From: an uncultured Lachnospiraceae bacterium
GTDB lineage: Bacteria > Bacillota > Clostridia > Lachnospirales > Lachnospiraceae
Reading direction: 5' to 3'
NCBI GenBank assembly: GCA_910578345.1
Contig: CAJTRA010000014.1
Span: 29,238-93,237, forward strand
Length of the DNA: 64,000 bases
Below the pieces are notes generated by a model that worked only from the letters and a program-made list of their open reading frames with translations, was not told the origin of the DNA and ran no database searches. Positions 31,296-40,576 of this stretch are shown here, piece after piece. Both the position numbers and the translations under genes were made by a program. Each line of letters starts with the position of its first letter. Position 1 is the stretch's first letter.

Positions 31296-31691
31296 CTATG
31301 CAAACTTCGCGAGAATGCCATTGACAAAACCGGACGATGCATTCTGTCCAAACTTCTTGGCAAGCTCTACCGCTTCATTGATTGCAACGCTGACAGGCAC
31401 TGTATCATCGTACTTGATCTCATAGACTGCCAGTCGTAAAATCGTCAGATCCACTTTACTCATCCGGGCGGTATTCCACCCCTCGGCTTTCTCATTCAAC
31501 AGCCCATCGATCTCGGAAAGCGCCTGACATATTTTATTATATTTATCAGATATATAGTCGGCATCTTCCCCCTGCGCAGCATCTTCCTGCTCAAAGAAAA
31601 GCGCCTCCTGTTCCGGCATGTCTTCCAAACTATTAAATTCTACACGGAACAGCAGCTTAAAAATCTGTTCCCGCAGTTCTCTTCTGCTCAT
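31296..31691 (-). CDS. nusB: Transcription antitermination factor NusB
   Basis: 131 residues from the chosen ATG (MSRRELREQIFKLLFRVEF). The C-terminal half DLTILRLAVYEI and SVAINEAVELAKKFG is the NusB signature. NusB with S10 supports rRNA antitermination. The upstream in-frame ATG at 31778 would overlap asp23 and lacks a site, while AGGGA lies about 7 bases before 31691. A middle acidic stretch (about 35-50) is longer than in E. coli. Confidence 0.92.
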   Translation of the reverse strand: MSRRELREQIFKLLFRVEFNSLEDMPEQEALFFEQEDAAQGEDADYISDKYNKICQALSEIDGLLNEKAEGWNTARMSKVDLTILRLAVYEIKYDDTVPVSVAINEAVELAKKFGQNASSGFVNGILAKFA

Positions 31692-31746
31692 ATTATTCCC
31701 TCGTCCTGTGCAGGTCAAAACCTGTTTCCTGCCGCTGCCGTATCTC

Positions 31747-32133
31747 TTATTTATCTTTCGATACATTAATCCCGGCAATACGGATATTGACGTCTGTCAC
31801 TTCCAGCCCTGTCATATTCTCGATCGCGCTCTTCACCTTGCTCTGTGCACGCTGGCAGGTAGCCGGAATATTAAATCCATATTCCATGACAATGGCAAGC
31901 TCTACTTTGACCTTCTTGTTAAAAATTTCCACTCTTGCCCCCTTCGCCAGGCCTTTCACACCCACTCTGCTCAGAAGCTCATTGGCCATGTTTCCATTCA
32001 TCGCCGCAATTCCTTCGACTTCCGTTGCTGCAAGCGCCGCAATCATTGCCACCACATCATCAGCGATCTTTACCGTACCGATCTTCTCGTCTTCCTGTAA
32101 TACATAAGTATTCTTCGATAATTCCTGTTCCAT
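31747..32133 (-). CDS. Asp23/Gls24 family envelope protein
   Basis: 128 residues, one Asp23 domain: ADDVVAMIAALAATEVEGIAAMNG at the start and SAIENMTGLEVTDVNIRIAGINV at the end. Asp23 proteins associate with the membrane and are linked to envelope stress. In Firmicutes this gene usually precedes nusB, as here. The ATG at 32133 is chosen over an upstream in-frame start. The leader contains a 7-bp hairpin CTTGCGG/CCGCAAG (32159-32180). Confidence 0.9.
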   Translation of the reverse strand: MEQELSKNTYVLQEDEKIGTVKIADDVVAMIAALAATEVEGIAAMNGNMANELLSRVGVKGLAKGARVEIFNKKVKVELAIVMEYGFNIPATCQRAQSKVKSAIENMTGLEVTDVNIRIAGINVSKDK

Positions 32134-32306
32134 CGTAATGTCCACGCCTTTCTCTCCGCTTGCGGGTAAACAGCCGCAAGGCACAAATTTACCAGTCTTT
32201 CCCTTCTAACGGCATCATGTCCATCCATAATGCACATCGCATAAACAGATCATTTATTCTGAATAAGTATACCAAATTTAATCATCTTTGCCTAGTATTA
32301 TTCGCA

Positions 32307-33482
32307 CTAAAGCCAAAAACTCATACTATATTGTTCTGCATTATCGGAATAAGATACTACCCCATCGGGACAGTCCAGATAATGAAAAACTTCCTGCCTT
32401 TCGATCAATGCGTCCTGCATCTGTCTGTATACCTCGTCATTTGCACACTTTAACGTCACATAAGCGCTGCCCTTCTCATATTCCTCCTGAAAGATCTTCT
32501 CCACCTGTTCTTCCCGCCATTCTGTGAAAAAAAATCCTTCCCGCACATAATAATTGGCATCCATGGAACTGCACTCCGGAAGCTCAACTACATTATCCAA
32601 CGTATGCGTCAGGTTCATCTGCTCCGTCGGCACACACAGATAATCATAATTGATCGTCGGAATTTTCTCTCCCGGATAACCTGCACCGCCTACCGCCTGG
32701 TAAGAAGCATCCCCCCAGGTCGTATCCACATAATAATACTGTCCGTCAATCTTAACCAGGTTCCAGGCATGCCCTTCTCCTCCCACAACTCGTCCCAGCA
32801 CCAGTGTGGCAAAGACACCCGCTTTGTTCAAAAGATACTGGGTCGCCTTGGCATAACCCTGGCAGACCGATCTGCCCTCTATAAAGACAGAACATATATT
32901 TTGATTATCCTCCGCCCCCGCATCATATTCCGTATGATGGATCAGATATTCATAAATATATTTTACTTTCGTATACTCATCTGCCTCTTCCGGCATTCCC
33001 GCCAGACATTGGTTTACATAACTATCTATTAATCTCTGCTTTTCGGCAATTTCTTCCTGGTTAAAGCGGTAAGATCCCGAAAAGGTGATCTTCTTCAGAA
33101 TATCTCCTAACGTATATTCCGTGTAAGTATATCCTTCCACATAGAAGATTTCCGGATGATCATTTAACACACACTGGAATACATGAGAAATTTCTTCCTT
33201 GTCACAACTTGACAGTCTGACATCCTCCTGGAATTGTACCAGCGCGTCTCTGATCTCCAAATACAATTCCTGCTCCTGTTTGGACAGCCTGCCGTAAGCA
33301 TACCCCTCTTCCTTTTCGTGCCAGACCACCTGTTCCGCAGGTTCCTGCTGCTGCTCCTGCTGCGCCCCGACATTCTCCTGTTGATAAGACTCACTCTCCT
33401 GATGGGGCAGAATCCGACATGCATAAGTCAGACATCCTGTAATAATCACCATACCGGTCAATAATAAACCTGTTCTTTTCAT
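32307..33482 (-). CDS. Transglutaminase-like domain lipoprotein
   Basis: 391 residues. The N-terminus is a signal sequence ending in ITGC, so C17 is probably lipidated and the protein sits outside the membrane. A Gln/Glu-rich linker (about 30-55) follows. The transglutaminase/protease-like core has the catalytic triad C207 (GRSVCQGYA), H238 (EGHAWN) and D253 (YVDTTWGD). Such proteins may cross-link or cleave wall or surface proteins; the substrate is unknown. GGAGGG is 7 bases before the ATG. It lies between prfC and asp23, not usually part of this gene run. Confidence 0.8.
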   Translation of the reverse strand: MKRTGLLLTGMVIITGCLTYACRILPHQESESYQQENVGAQQEQQQEPAEQVVWHEKEEGYAYGRLSKQEQELYLEIRDALVQFQEDVRLSSCDKEEISHVFQCVLNDHPEIFYVEGYTYTEYTLGDILKKITFSGSYRFNQEEIAEKQRLIDSYVNQCLAGMPEEADEYTKVKYIYEYLIHHTEYDAGAEDNQNICSVFIEGRSVCQGYAKATQYLLNKAGVFATLVLGRVVGGEGHAWNLVKIDGQYYYVDTTWGDASYQAVGGAGYPGEKIPTINYDYLCVPTEQMNLTHTLDNVVELPECSSMDANYYVREGFFFTEWREEQVEKIFQEEYEKGSAYVTLKCANDEVYRQMQDALIERQEVFHYLDCPDGVVSYSDNAEQYSMSFWL

Positions 33483-33572
33483 ATGCAAACCCTCCAAATA
33501 CAGTCCTCCCTATCACACGGCACATGGAAATGCAGGCAGGCACATAGGGCAGACCAGGAACGCATCCATGCA

Positions 33573-35165
33573 TTAGTTTCGTCCAAATTCCGACAGAATC
33601 AGTCCTTCATTCCTGTCTAACGTCATTCCCACACTCCACTGGTTGACAAACAGCAGCAGTGGATTTCCTTTCAGATCCTTGATTTTCTTCATATCGGAAG
33701 TGCCTGTCAGTTTCTCCAGATCGATTTCCTTATTCTCAATCCAGCGGATATGCTCATAGGGAAGGTTCTCCAGCCTGATCTCAACATTATATTCATTCTC
33801 CAGACGATACTTCAGGACATCGAACTGCAGCACGCCGACTACCCCTACAATAATCTCCTCCATACCCGTATTGAATTCCTGGAAAATCTGAATCGCACCC
33901 TCCTGCGCAATCTGCGTGATCCCCTTCACAAACTGCTTTCTCTTCATAGTATCTATCTGTCGCACTCTTGCAAAATGTTCCGGCGCAAATGTAGGAATCC
34001 CCTCATAGGCAAACTGCTCCTTCGGCATGCAGATCGTATCGCCGATTGAAAAAATACCCGGATCAAATACCCCAATGATATCGCCGGCATACGCTTCACT
34101 TAAGATCTTACGCTCGTCCGCCATGATCTGCTGCGGCTGGGACAGCCGCATAACTTTGCCTCCCTGCACATGCTTGACTTCCGCACTGGCATCAAATCTG
34201 CCGGAGCAGATACGCATGAAAGCCACTCTATCACGGTGCGCCTTATTCATATTCGCCTGGATCTTAAAAACAAATGCAGAAAACCCATGTTCCACCGGAT
34301 CGATCAGTCCAATATCAGCCCTGCGCGGAAGCGGCGTTGTGGTCATCTTCAGAAAGTGCTGCAAGAAAATCTCTACTCCGAAATTCGTCAACGCCGATCC
34401 GAAGAATACCGGCGTCAATTCCCCCGCCTGAATCTGTTCAAGATCGTACTCTGCACTGGCGCCGTCCAACAGCTCAATTTCATCCATGAGCTGCGTCCTG
34501 TATGCTTCGCCGATCTGCATCGTCAAAGCTTCCTCCTCAGCGATCGGGATTCTGGTAGCATGTCCCTCTTTCGTGCCTTTCTCCGTATCGGCATACGTGA
34601 TAACACTCCTGCTTGCTCTCTCATATACCCCCTTGAAGCCCTTACCGGAGCCAATCGGCCAGTTGATCGGGCAAGTCGCGATCCCCAGCTCTTTCTCAAT
34701 CTCATCCAGCAGTTCAAAAGTATCGTTCGCATCTCGATCCATCTTATTGATAAAGGTAAAAATCGGAATATGGCGCATGACACATACCTTAAACAGCTTA
34801 CGAGTCTGCGCCTCCACTCCCTTAGATGCATCAATGACCATGACCGCCGAATCTGCCGCCATCAAGGTCCTGTAAGTGTCCTCCGAGAAATCCTGATGCC
34901 CCGGCGTATCCAGAATATTAATACAAAACCCGCCATATTCAAACTGCAGCACCGATGAGGTAACTGAGATACCTCTCTCCTTCTCGATCTCCATCCAGTC
35001 TGAAACCGCATGCCTTGCAGTCGCTTTCCCCTTCACGCTTCCTGCCAGATTGATTGCTCCTCCGTACAGCAGAAATTTCTCCGTCAGCGTCGTCTTACCC
35101 GCGTCAGGATGCGATATAATCGCAAAAGTTCTTCTCTTGTTGATCTCTTCCGCGTAATTACCCAC
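33573..35165 (-). CDS. prfC: Peptide chain release factor 3
   Basis: 530 residues. A translational GTPase with HPDAGKTTLTE (G1), a DTPGH motif and NKMDRDA (G4); RF3 recycles RF1 and RF2 after termination. The best start is a GTG at 35165, nine bases after GGAGG; an in-frame upstream ATG at 35207 would include extra residues unlike RF3. The length then matches E. coli RF3 (529). A GC-rich hairpin lies just upstream (35198-35216). Confidence 0.94.
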   Translation of the reverse strand: MGNYAEEINKRRTFAIISHPDAGKTTLTEKFLLYGGAINLAGSVKGKATARHAVSDWMEIEKERGISVTSSVLQFEYGGFCINILDTPGHQDFSEDTYRTLMAADSAVMVIDASKGVEAQTRKLFKVCVMRHIPIFTFINKMDRDANDTFELLDEIEKELGIATCPINWPIGSGKGFKGVYERASRSVITYADTEKGTKEGHATRIPIAEEEALTMQIGEAYRTQLMDEIELLDGASAEYDLEQIQAGELTPVFFGSALTNFGVEIFLQHFLKMTTTPLPRRADIGLIDPVEHGFSAFVFKIQANMNKAHRDRVAFMRICSGRFDASAEVKHVQGGKVMRLSQPQQIMADERKILSEAYAGDIIGVFDPGIFSIGDTICMPKEQFAYEGIPTFAPEHFARVRQIDTMKRKQFVKGITQIAQEGAIQIFQEFNTGMEEIIVGVVGVLQFDVLKYRLENEYNVEIRLENLPYEHIRWIENKEIDLEKLTGTSDMKKIKDLKGNPLLLFVNQWSVGMTLDRNEGLILSEFGRN

Positions 35166-35197
35166 GTAATTTATCCTCCAAATTCTATAACTTAGCC

Positions 35198-35216
35198 CCG
35201 CCAGCAAACCTGGCGG
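35198..35216 (-). other. GC-rich hairpin in the prfC leader
   Basis: CCGCCAG and CTGGCGG form a perfect 7-bp stem over a 5-base loop, about 19 bases upstream of the prfC Shine-Dalgarno site. There is no T-run after it on the minus strand, so it is not a simple terminator. It could affect mRNA stability or be chance. Confidence 0.4.
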
Positions 35217-35384
35217 CCATGCAAAATAGGATCTGTGTCACAGCATCCTCTGCCCATCACCGCCCCAAATGCGCAGCGTAAAATGAACAGAGGATGTCTT
35301 GCCAGTATTCCTGCAGCCTGCCTGCTTGCAGACCTGTGAAAAGTCACACGGATATATTCTATCATAAAAGTTCTGAGAATGCAC

Positions 35385-36092
35385 TTAATTTGCATTCACT
35401 GTGCTGATAATGATGGATTCAGCGCTCACTCCTGTCTTACGGATCACAATATCTTCGATCTGTGCGCGCTGCGCCTCTGTCAGTTCCTCCGTGTTGACGA
35501 CCACGTCTACATTACCCCCGTCTATGCTGACAATGGCATCTTCAAAGCCTTTCGCCTCCAACAAAATCTCTGCCGCCGTCTCCTTCTCTGCAATATCCGT
35601 CATGGAAATCATGCTGTTTACGGCTTCCTGCTTCTGGGTATCGCTGATATTGGCATTATTAATAATCTCCAGAAGTGTTTCCTTATTCTGCGCCCTGGTC
35701 TGTTCCTTCTGCATCTTGGCGCCCGACATCTCTGAGACCGTGCCCGAAGTAAACACCGCTTCCCCTGGCACTTCTTCCATCTGCTCTTCCGCCAGCGCAT
35801 CCGCCAGTTCTTCATCAATACCGCCGCTTACCGCCATGGTCACATCACTGTCTAAGCTCTCAATATCGCCGGATGCCTGTTCAAGATCTTCCTCCGACAG
35901 ATCCATCAATCCGGCATGGTCCGTCTGGTCCAACGCCAGATTCCCCAGATCATCTGTGGCTACCGTGCCGTTAACCGTCATAAGATCTTCCTCTGTTACT
36001 TTCGTACCTGCAAAATTCAGGTATCCTGCTACCGCGATCATAATCGCAAGCGCCGTGATCATCATCTGGTTCTTCTTAATCATATTTTTCAA
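35385..36092 (-). CDS. spoIIIAH: Stage III sporulation protein AH
   Basis: 235 residues: one N-terminal membrane helix (about 10-30), a long acidic linker, and the C-terminal ring-forming domain with the YscJ-like fold (EKETAAEILLEAKGFEDAIVSIDGGNVDVVV). SpoIIIAH pairs with forespore SpoIIQ to form the feeding channel. The start is a TTG at 36092 with GGGGAG upstream; an ATG three codons later is the alternative. It is the last gene of the spoIIIA operon. Confidence 0.92.
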   Translation of the reverse strand: MKNMIKKNQMMITALAIMIAVAGYLNFAGTKVTEEDLMTVNGTVATDDLGNLALDQTDHAGLMDLSEEDLEQASGDIESLDSDVTMAVSGGIDEELADALAEEQMEEVPGEAVFTSGTVSEMSGAKMQKEQTRAQNKETLLEIINNANISDTQKQEAVNSMISMTDIAEKETAAEILLEAKGFEDAIVSIDGGNVDVVVNTEELTEAQRAQIEDIVIRKTGVSAESIIISTVNAN

Positions 36093-36105
36093 TTCTTTCT
36101 CCCCT

Positions 36106-36720
36106 TCACTTATTATTTTTCATCTTTACTATTTTTATCTTATTCGCTTCAATATCAAATAATACCTGAATCGCTTCAATTATATTCTCCTGTACCCCAT
36201 TCCTGTCCGCCACCTGTGCAATCACGACAACGCCCTCTACTTCGGGCGGTATCGTCATAACCACATAGGGGATCTCTCTTCCCTGTCCATCGGCTGTATA
36301 GAGGGTACTTTTCTCGATCCTGCTCTCACTGACCCGCCGGCTTCCTCCGGCGGCATCCGTTTCCTCCGTATCTTTATATTCCTCCGGTCCATCCTTCTCC
36401 ACAATCTTCTGTTCTGAGTGCTGCAAGGTAATCAGAACTCTGACCTTCCCTACACCATCCACATAACTAAGCGCCTGTTCAAGCTTCTCTTCCCAATAGC
36501 CTACATAATCCTGTGCTGTATCTTCTGCTGTTGAAATCTCAGGTTCCTCCATGGTATCATTTATTATGTTCGATAAATCGGACTTTGAATCCTTTTTTTC
36601 TGTCGGAATTGCAATTACGCATAACAGAATGCCCATCAGAATAAGAATCAGCCACTGGTCCTTTTGCAGGTTCTTTCCTCCTTTCAATCTCTGTATGATC
36701 TTCTTACCTTCTTCCATCAT
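36106..36720 (-). CDS. spoIIIAG: Stage III sporulation protein AG
   Basis: 204 residues with one membrane helix (about 22-40) and a C-terminal ring-building motif. The GYWEEKLEQALSYVDGVGKVRVLITL and EGVVVIAQVADRNGVQENIIEAIQVLFDIEANKI segments are typical. SpoIIIAG forms large rings in the mother-cell side of the channel. It overlaps the end of spoIIIAF by 17 bases. Confidence 0.92.
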   Translation of the reverse strand: MMEEGKKIIQRLKGGKNLQKDQWLILILMGILLCVIAIPTEKKDSKSDLSNIINDTMEEPEISTAEDTAQDYVGYWEEKLEQALSYVDGVGKVRVLITLQHSEQKIVEKDGPEEYKDTEETDAAGGSRRVSESRIEKSTLYTADGQGREIPYVVMTIPPEVEGVVVIAQVADRNGVQENIIEAIQVLFDIEANKIKIVKMKNNK

Positions 36721-37354
36721 ACACCACCTCCACCTGTTCTTCCTCTACCCCAAGGCTTTCGGCAAACCTGCTGCGATATTCCTGCGTCATCCCATCCAGT
36801 TCTTCTGTCCCCTCTTTCTCTTCCTCCCTTCTCTCCTCTTCCAGCATATCCGACACCGAAACAGGCTCAATCTGTACGTGTCTGATCCCGGCCGATCCTG
36901 TCGGATCCTGCTGTAATTTCCTGCGCAGGCAAATCTTAATCCCAGTGACTGCTAACGCAGTCTGCTCTTCTGCAAGAGATTCTGCATCTCCTTCCCACTG
37001 AAACGAAACATCTGTTACTTCAAAATCTCCAGTGACAACTTCCTGATTCAGTTTTCTTCTCACCTCTTCTTCCAACTGCTGAATCGCCTTATCTGCCGCC
37101 CCATATTCCATGCCAGAGAGTCCTTGCCACATGCCGCTGTGATTCTCGATCTGCTCTGTCATCCGTTCCATCTCCTCCTGCAGCCGCTCCCTCGTATTCC
37201 CCAGCTCAGAAGAGAACGGCCTGACAAACAGGAGTAATATAATAATACCTGTAATTATCTTGATATATTTCTCGTATGACCGACCGGCAGCAAAGTGCAG
37301 GAGAGTCTGCGCCACAATCATAAACAATCCGATCTGCTTGATATTCTCTATCAT
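36704..37354 (-). CDS. spoIIIAF: Stage III sporulation protein AF
   Basis: 216 residues from the ATG at 37354, which gives MIENIKQIGLFMIVAQTLLHF, the common N-terminus with two membrane helices, followed by a soluble ring-type domain and an acidic C-terminal stretch. A longer frame extends upstream into spoIIIAE, but that part reads as shadow sequence. It lies 14 bases after the spoIIIAE stop. Confidence 0.88.
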   Translation of the reverse strand: MIENIKQIGLFMIVAQTLLHFAAGRSYEKYIKIITGIIILLLFVRPFSSELGNTRERLQEEMERMTEQIENHSGMWQGLSGMEYGAADKAIQQLEEEVRRKLNQEVVTGDFEVTDVSFQWEGDAESLAEEQTALAVTGIKICLRRKLQQDPTGSAGIRHVQIEPVSVSDMLEEERREEEKEGTEELDGMTQEYRSRFAESLGVEEEQVEVVYDGRR

Positions 37355-37368
37355 ATCCGTCCTGGCCT

Positions 37369-38436
37369 CTACATTCTTCCACTCGTTGTATAAGTGATGA
37401 CAGCGATCTGAATCACAAACATGCCGATAGAAGACAACGCAATCTTCAGCAGCATAATATTGCCGTCTCCCACCCTGTTTGCACAATTTGTCATGCGTCT
37501 GTCGCTGATGATTCCCGTCAAGGCAGCCCCCAGCTTGATCACTCCGGCCAGAAGCAGCAGTTTCAGGATCGGCACGCTGCATAGAAGAATCAGTACAAAC
37601 GTAATATAAAGCCCAATGCTGTTCTTGACCAGCACCGCCGAACCCACCACCATCTCAAACATCCCTTCTGTCAGACCGCCCACCCCTGGGATCGCCGACA
37701 TCGCTTTCTTAAGGACAGACGACTGCAGAGAATCGATAACAGGGGAGATCATCGCCTGCAGCATGCTAAAGCCCGTGACAACCCCCAGCGTGATCTTGAT
37801 GCTGACCCCGATTATCTTACCAAACATCTCCAGCAGGAGGGTCAGTTTCTCCTCCATCCAGATCCCGTTAATGACTGTCAGCAGAACATAGCTGTATACC
37901 GCAGGAAGCAGCAGCGTCAGATAGCCCCATTCAATCAGGTAAACAATAAACAATAACACTTGATAGTATACAGATGCTGACGCGGCGCCGGAGGCGCTTC
38001 CCACCGCCACCATATAGGTTGGGATATATAATTTCATAAAGGTCGTGACGGCTTCTAAAATTTCCCTTACAACAGACGTGCCTCTCTCAAACGACTGCAG
38101 CAGTACCGCAATCAAAAGCATATAGACAAAATAGAAAGCAAGATCAGATACCTGGCGGTCCTGAAAAAGATCCGCAAAGTTTACAAACAACGCCGCTGCA
38201 ATTCCCAGTATGATAATCGTAAAAAACAGCGCTTTCAGCTCTCCTGTCTCCAATGCAGCCGCACCTGCAATCCCACTTCCAAGCTCTTTGAGTGCATCCC
38301 ACAATCTTCCCTGTAAAATAAGACTTAAAATTGCCTTGCCGTCAAAAGTATAATCTGGATATAACTTCTGAAAATCTATCATAGCGGTGTTCATATTCAT
38401 CTCATCCCAGATCAGACCACCATCCTCAATTCCCAT
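37369..38436 (-). CDS. spoIIIAE: Stage III sporulation protein AE
   Basis: 355 residues with about eight membrane helices; the largest membrane component of the SpoIIIA complex. Compared with B. subtilis SpoIIIAE (about 399), the N-terminal signal peptide and roughly 40 residues are absent: the protein begins close to the FQKLYPDYTFDGKAILSLI region. Only 26 bases separate it from spoIIIAD, so no room exists for a missing exporter signal. GGAG lies about 10 bases before the ATG. Confidence 0.9.
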   Translation of the reverse strand: MGIEDGGLIWDEMNMNTAMIDFQKLYPDYTFDGKAILSLILQGRLWDALKELGSGIAGAAALETGELKALFFTIIILGIAAALFVNFADLFQDRQVSDLAFYFVYMLLIAVLLQSFERGTSVVREILEAVTTFMKLYIPTYMVAVGSASGAASASVYYQVLLFIVYLIEWGYLTLLLPAVYSYVLLTVINGIWMEEKLTLLLEMFGKIIGVSIKITLGVVTGFSMLQAMISPVIDSLQSSVLKKAMSAIPGVGGLTEGMFEMVVGSAVLVKNSIGLYITFVLILLCSVPILKLLLLAGVIKLGAALTGIISDRRMTNCANRVGDGNIMLLKIALSSIGMFVIQIAVITYTTSGRM

Positions 38437-38462
38437 ATTTCCATCACTCCCATACCGCTTTG

Positions 38463-38849
38463 CTATCCGGCGATCGACTGTATGCTTTCTAACAGTGTCA
38501 TGAGCACAGGTATTCCTGTCAACAGAATATACAGTTTCCCCAGCATCTCAACTTGCCCGGCAATTCCTCCATATCCTGCGTCCTTACAGATTCCCGCACA
38601 GAATTCACAGGCATAGGTAGCTCCCACGGCTTTTAAGAGTACGCTTAAATAACCATAGTTATCTTCTAAATATCCCTGCAGACGCTCCATCGTGGACAGA
38701 ATACCGGCAAAGTATTGCGCCGCATATCCAAAAATAACAAGGCAAACAGCTATACTGGTATAAATTCCATATTCCGCCTTATAACTTTTCAACAAAACCG
38801 CAAGCAGAATTCCTGTAATGCCGATCAATCCAATCCTAATGATCTCCAC
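38463..38849 (-). CDS. spoIIIAD: Stage III sporulation protein AD
   Basis: 128 residues with about four membrane helices. The YGYLSVLLKAVGATYACEFCAGICKDAGYGGIAG region is the conserved SpoIIIAC/AD family core. It is part of the membrane base of the feeding channel. It follows spoIIIAC by 35 bases. Confidence 0.93.
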   Translation of the reverse strand: MEIIRIGLIGITGILLAVLLKSYKAEYGIYTSIAVCLVIFGYAAQYFAGILSTMERLQGYLEDNYGYLSVLLKAVGATYACEFCAGICKDAGYGGIAGQVEMLGKLYILLTGIPVLMTLLESIQSIAG

Positions 38850-38884
38850 AATATCCCTCTCCCCGACAGTTTACTGACTGCTTT

Positions 38885-39079
38885 CTACAACGTAAACAAC
38901 TCCTGTATCATCATGAACAGATCATAGATATAAGGGATCAGCCATGTCAGTACCAGGATCAGCCCTGCCAGACTGATCAAAAACGCATGCTCTTCTCTAC
39001 CACTATGTTTTAAAACCTGATTTAATATTGTGACCAAGATGCCTACCGCCGCAATCTTGAAAATAAGACTTACACTCAT
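38885..39079 (-). CDS. spoIIIAC: Stage III sporulation protein AC
   Basis: 64 residues, two membrane helices, with the family sequence KIAAVGILVTILNQVLKHSGREEHAF. The normal size of SpoIIIAC is about 65-68 residues. It is located between AB and AD as in other spore formers. Confidence 0.93.
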   Translation of the reverse strand: MSVSLIFKIAAVGILVTILNQVLKHSGREEHAFLISLAGLILVLTWLIPYIYDLFMMIQELFTL

Positions 39080-39103
39080 GCGTCCTCCTTATGTGTCCCG
39101 CCC

Positions 39104-39619
39104 TCATAGAAGCAAGATGATCAAAAATACTCCTGTCAGGATACTCAGACTGAATATCACTCTGGACTGATTCTCATAGGACTCCTCTGCCTGTCTGCAC
39201 TTTCGGACAAGAAGATCCATGGACTGTCCGATACTCTCCGCTTGATATTTCTCTTCCCGTATCCCCATTTGCCGCGGCAGATTTCTCAAGATCTCCCTTT
39301 CCTCCTCCCGCAGCCTTGTTCTGCGCAGAGATTGCGTCATCTCCTGTTCCCAAATCCGGTCAAGACAAGTCTCCTCCTGTCTCATCCGTCTGTAAATCGT
39401 ATCAAAAGCTTCCTGGTAGGGAGCCTGACTGGATACCGACAAGATCTGGCAGATTTCCGGCAGCGTATGTTTCCCGTAAACCATCTCATTTTGTATTCTT
39501 CTTATGATGCGGATCAATTCCTGCAAATGCCTGATCCTGCTCTGCTCCTCCCTGATCCGGTTTCCCCCAAACCCTATACAGCCTGCCAGAATAAGGAAAC
39601 CACCAACTGCTTTCAACAT
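39104..39619 (-). CDS. spoIIIAB: Stage III sporulation protein AB
   Basis: 171 residues with membrane helices at both ends and an amphipathic helical middle (IRHLQELIRIIRRIQNEM), resembling GspF-type platform proteins. It overlaps the 3' end of spoIIIAA by 7 bases, so translation is coupled. Confidence 0.92.
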   Translation of the reverse strand: MLKAVGGFLILAGCIGFGGNRIREEQSRIRHLQELIRIIRRIQNEMVYGKHTLPEICQILSVSSQAPYQEAFDTIYRRMRQEETCLDRIWEQEMTQSLRRTRLREEEREILRNLPRQMGIREEKYQAESIGQSMDLLVRKCRQAEESYENQSRVIFSLSILTGVFLIILLL

Positions 39620-40557
39620 CGAAGTCCATCCTTGTCATAAATACCCTCTATTTCACAGCTTCCCTTTTTTCTTGTAAGTACAAGATACCTTTCAAAAAGC
39701 TTCTCCGCGATAATATGACACATGTATTTTTTACCTCGTATCTCGTCCAGAGAACTGCCATGTATCGTTGCCAGCAGTCTGCAGCCACAGCCGCTGGCCA
39801 TTTGGAGCGCACGGACATCCTCCTCACTCCCCAATTCATCCACCGCCAGCACCTGCGGCGCCATTGCGCGGATCAACATCATCATACCCTCCTGTTTCGG
39901 ACAGCCATCCAGGATATCGGTTCGAATTCCGACGTCATTTTGTGCAATTCCCATGTAACTTCCTGCAATCTCTGAACGCTCATCCACCACGCTCACATTC
40001 ATTCCCGGTCCATACAGGGTTCCGTTGGACAAATGTCTGATGATATCCCGCAGCATCGTCGTCTTGCCGCACCCTGGCGGCGACACAAGCAGCGTATTGT
40101 ACACTTTTCCATGCCTGTCATACAGATACGCAAGTACGCCGTCAGATACTCCTTTAATCTCATGCGCGATGCGGATATTTAAATAACGTATGTATTTTAA
40201 ATTGCGTATCCGATTTTTCTCTTCCAGGATGACCTGTCCCGCCAGACCCACGCGATGACCGCCTTGTATTGTAATAAATCCTTGCCGTATCTCATCCGCA
40301 AATGCATATAGGGAATACTGACATAAATGTTTTAGAAGCTCCTCCAGCTCCTCCGGTTCACTGCCGCCTCCATCCGGCGGCCTGTCCAGCAGACTGCCAT
40401 GCTCATCTACAAACCACTCTCTGCCATCGATCAGAACCGCCGCCGGCGCGTTCACTCGCAGACGAATTTCCTGCAGCCTGTCAGCCATCTGCGCCACCTT
40501 CTTCCATTTGCCGCGCATTGATTGTGGAAACATATGCATGATTTCTTCCTGTCTCAT
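39613..40557 (-). CDS. spoIIIAA: Stage III sporulation protein AA, ATPase
   Basis: 314 residues, a cytoplasmic secretion-type ATPase. Walker A is SPPGCGKTTMLRD, Walker B is VLAVDELG, and GGHRVGLAGQ is the family motif. It powers or assembles the SpoIIIA-SpoIIQ channel. An in-frame GTG at 40563 sits directly against the ribosome binding site, so the ATG at 40557, seven bases after AGGAGG, is chosen. First gene of the operon behind a sigma-E-like promoter. Confidence 0.95.
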   Translation of the reverse strand: MRQEEIMHMFPQSMRGKWKKVAQMADRLQEIRLRVNAPAAVLIDGREWFVDEHGSLLDRPPDGGGSEPEELEELLKHLCQYSLYAFADEIRQGFITIQGGHRVGLAGQVILEEKNRIRNLKYIRYLNIRIAHEIKGVSDGVLAYLYDRHGKVYNTLLVSPPGCGKTTMLRDIIRHLSNGTLYGPGMNVSVVDERSEIAGSYMGIAQNDVGIRTDILDGCPKQEGMMMLIRAMAPQVLAVDELGSEEDVRALQMASGCGCRLLATIHGSSLDEIRGKKYMCHIIAEKLFERYLVLTRKKGSCEIEGIYDKDGLRC

Positions 40558-40576
40558 CCGCACTCCTCCTTATCTC

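Noticed and set aside
36704..37582. Longer start for spoIIIAF
   Set aside because: The extra 76 residues run over the spoIIIAE end and read as shadow sequence; the internal ATG at 37354 gives the family N-terminus.
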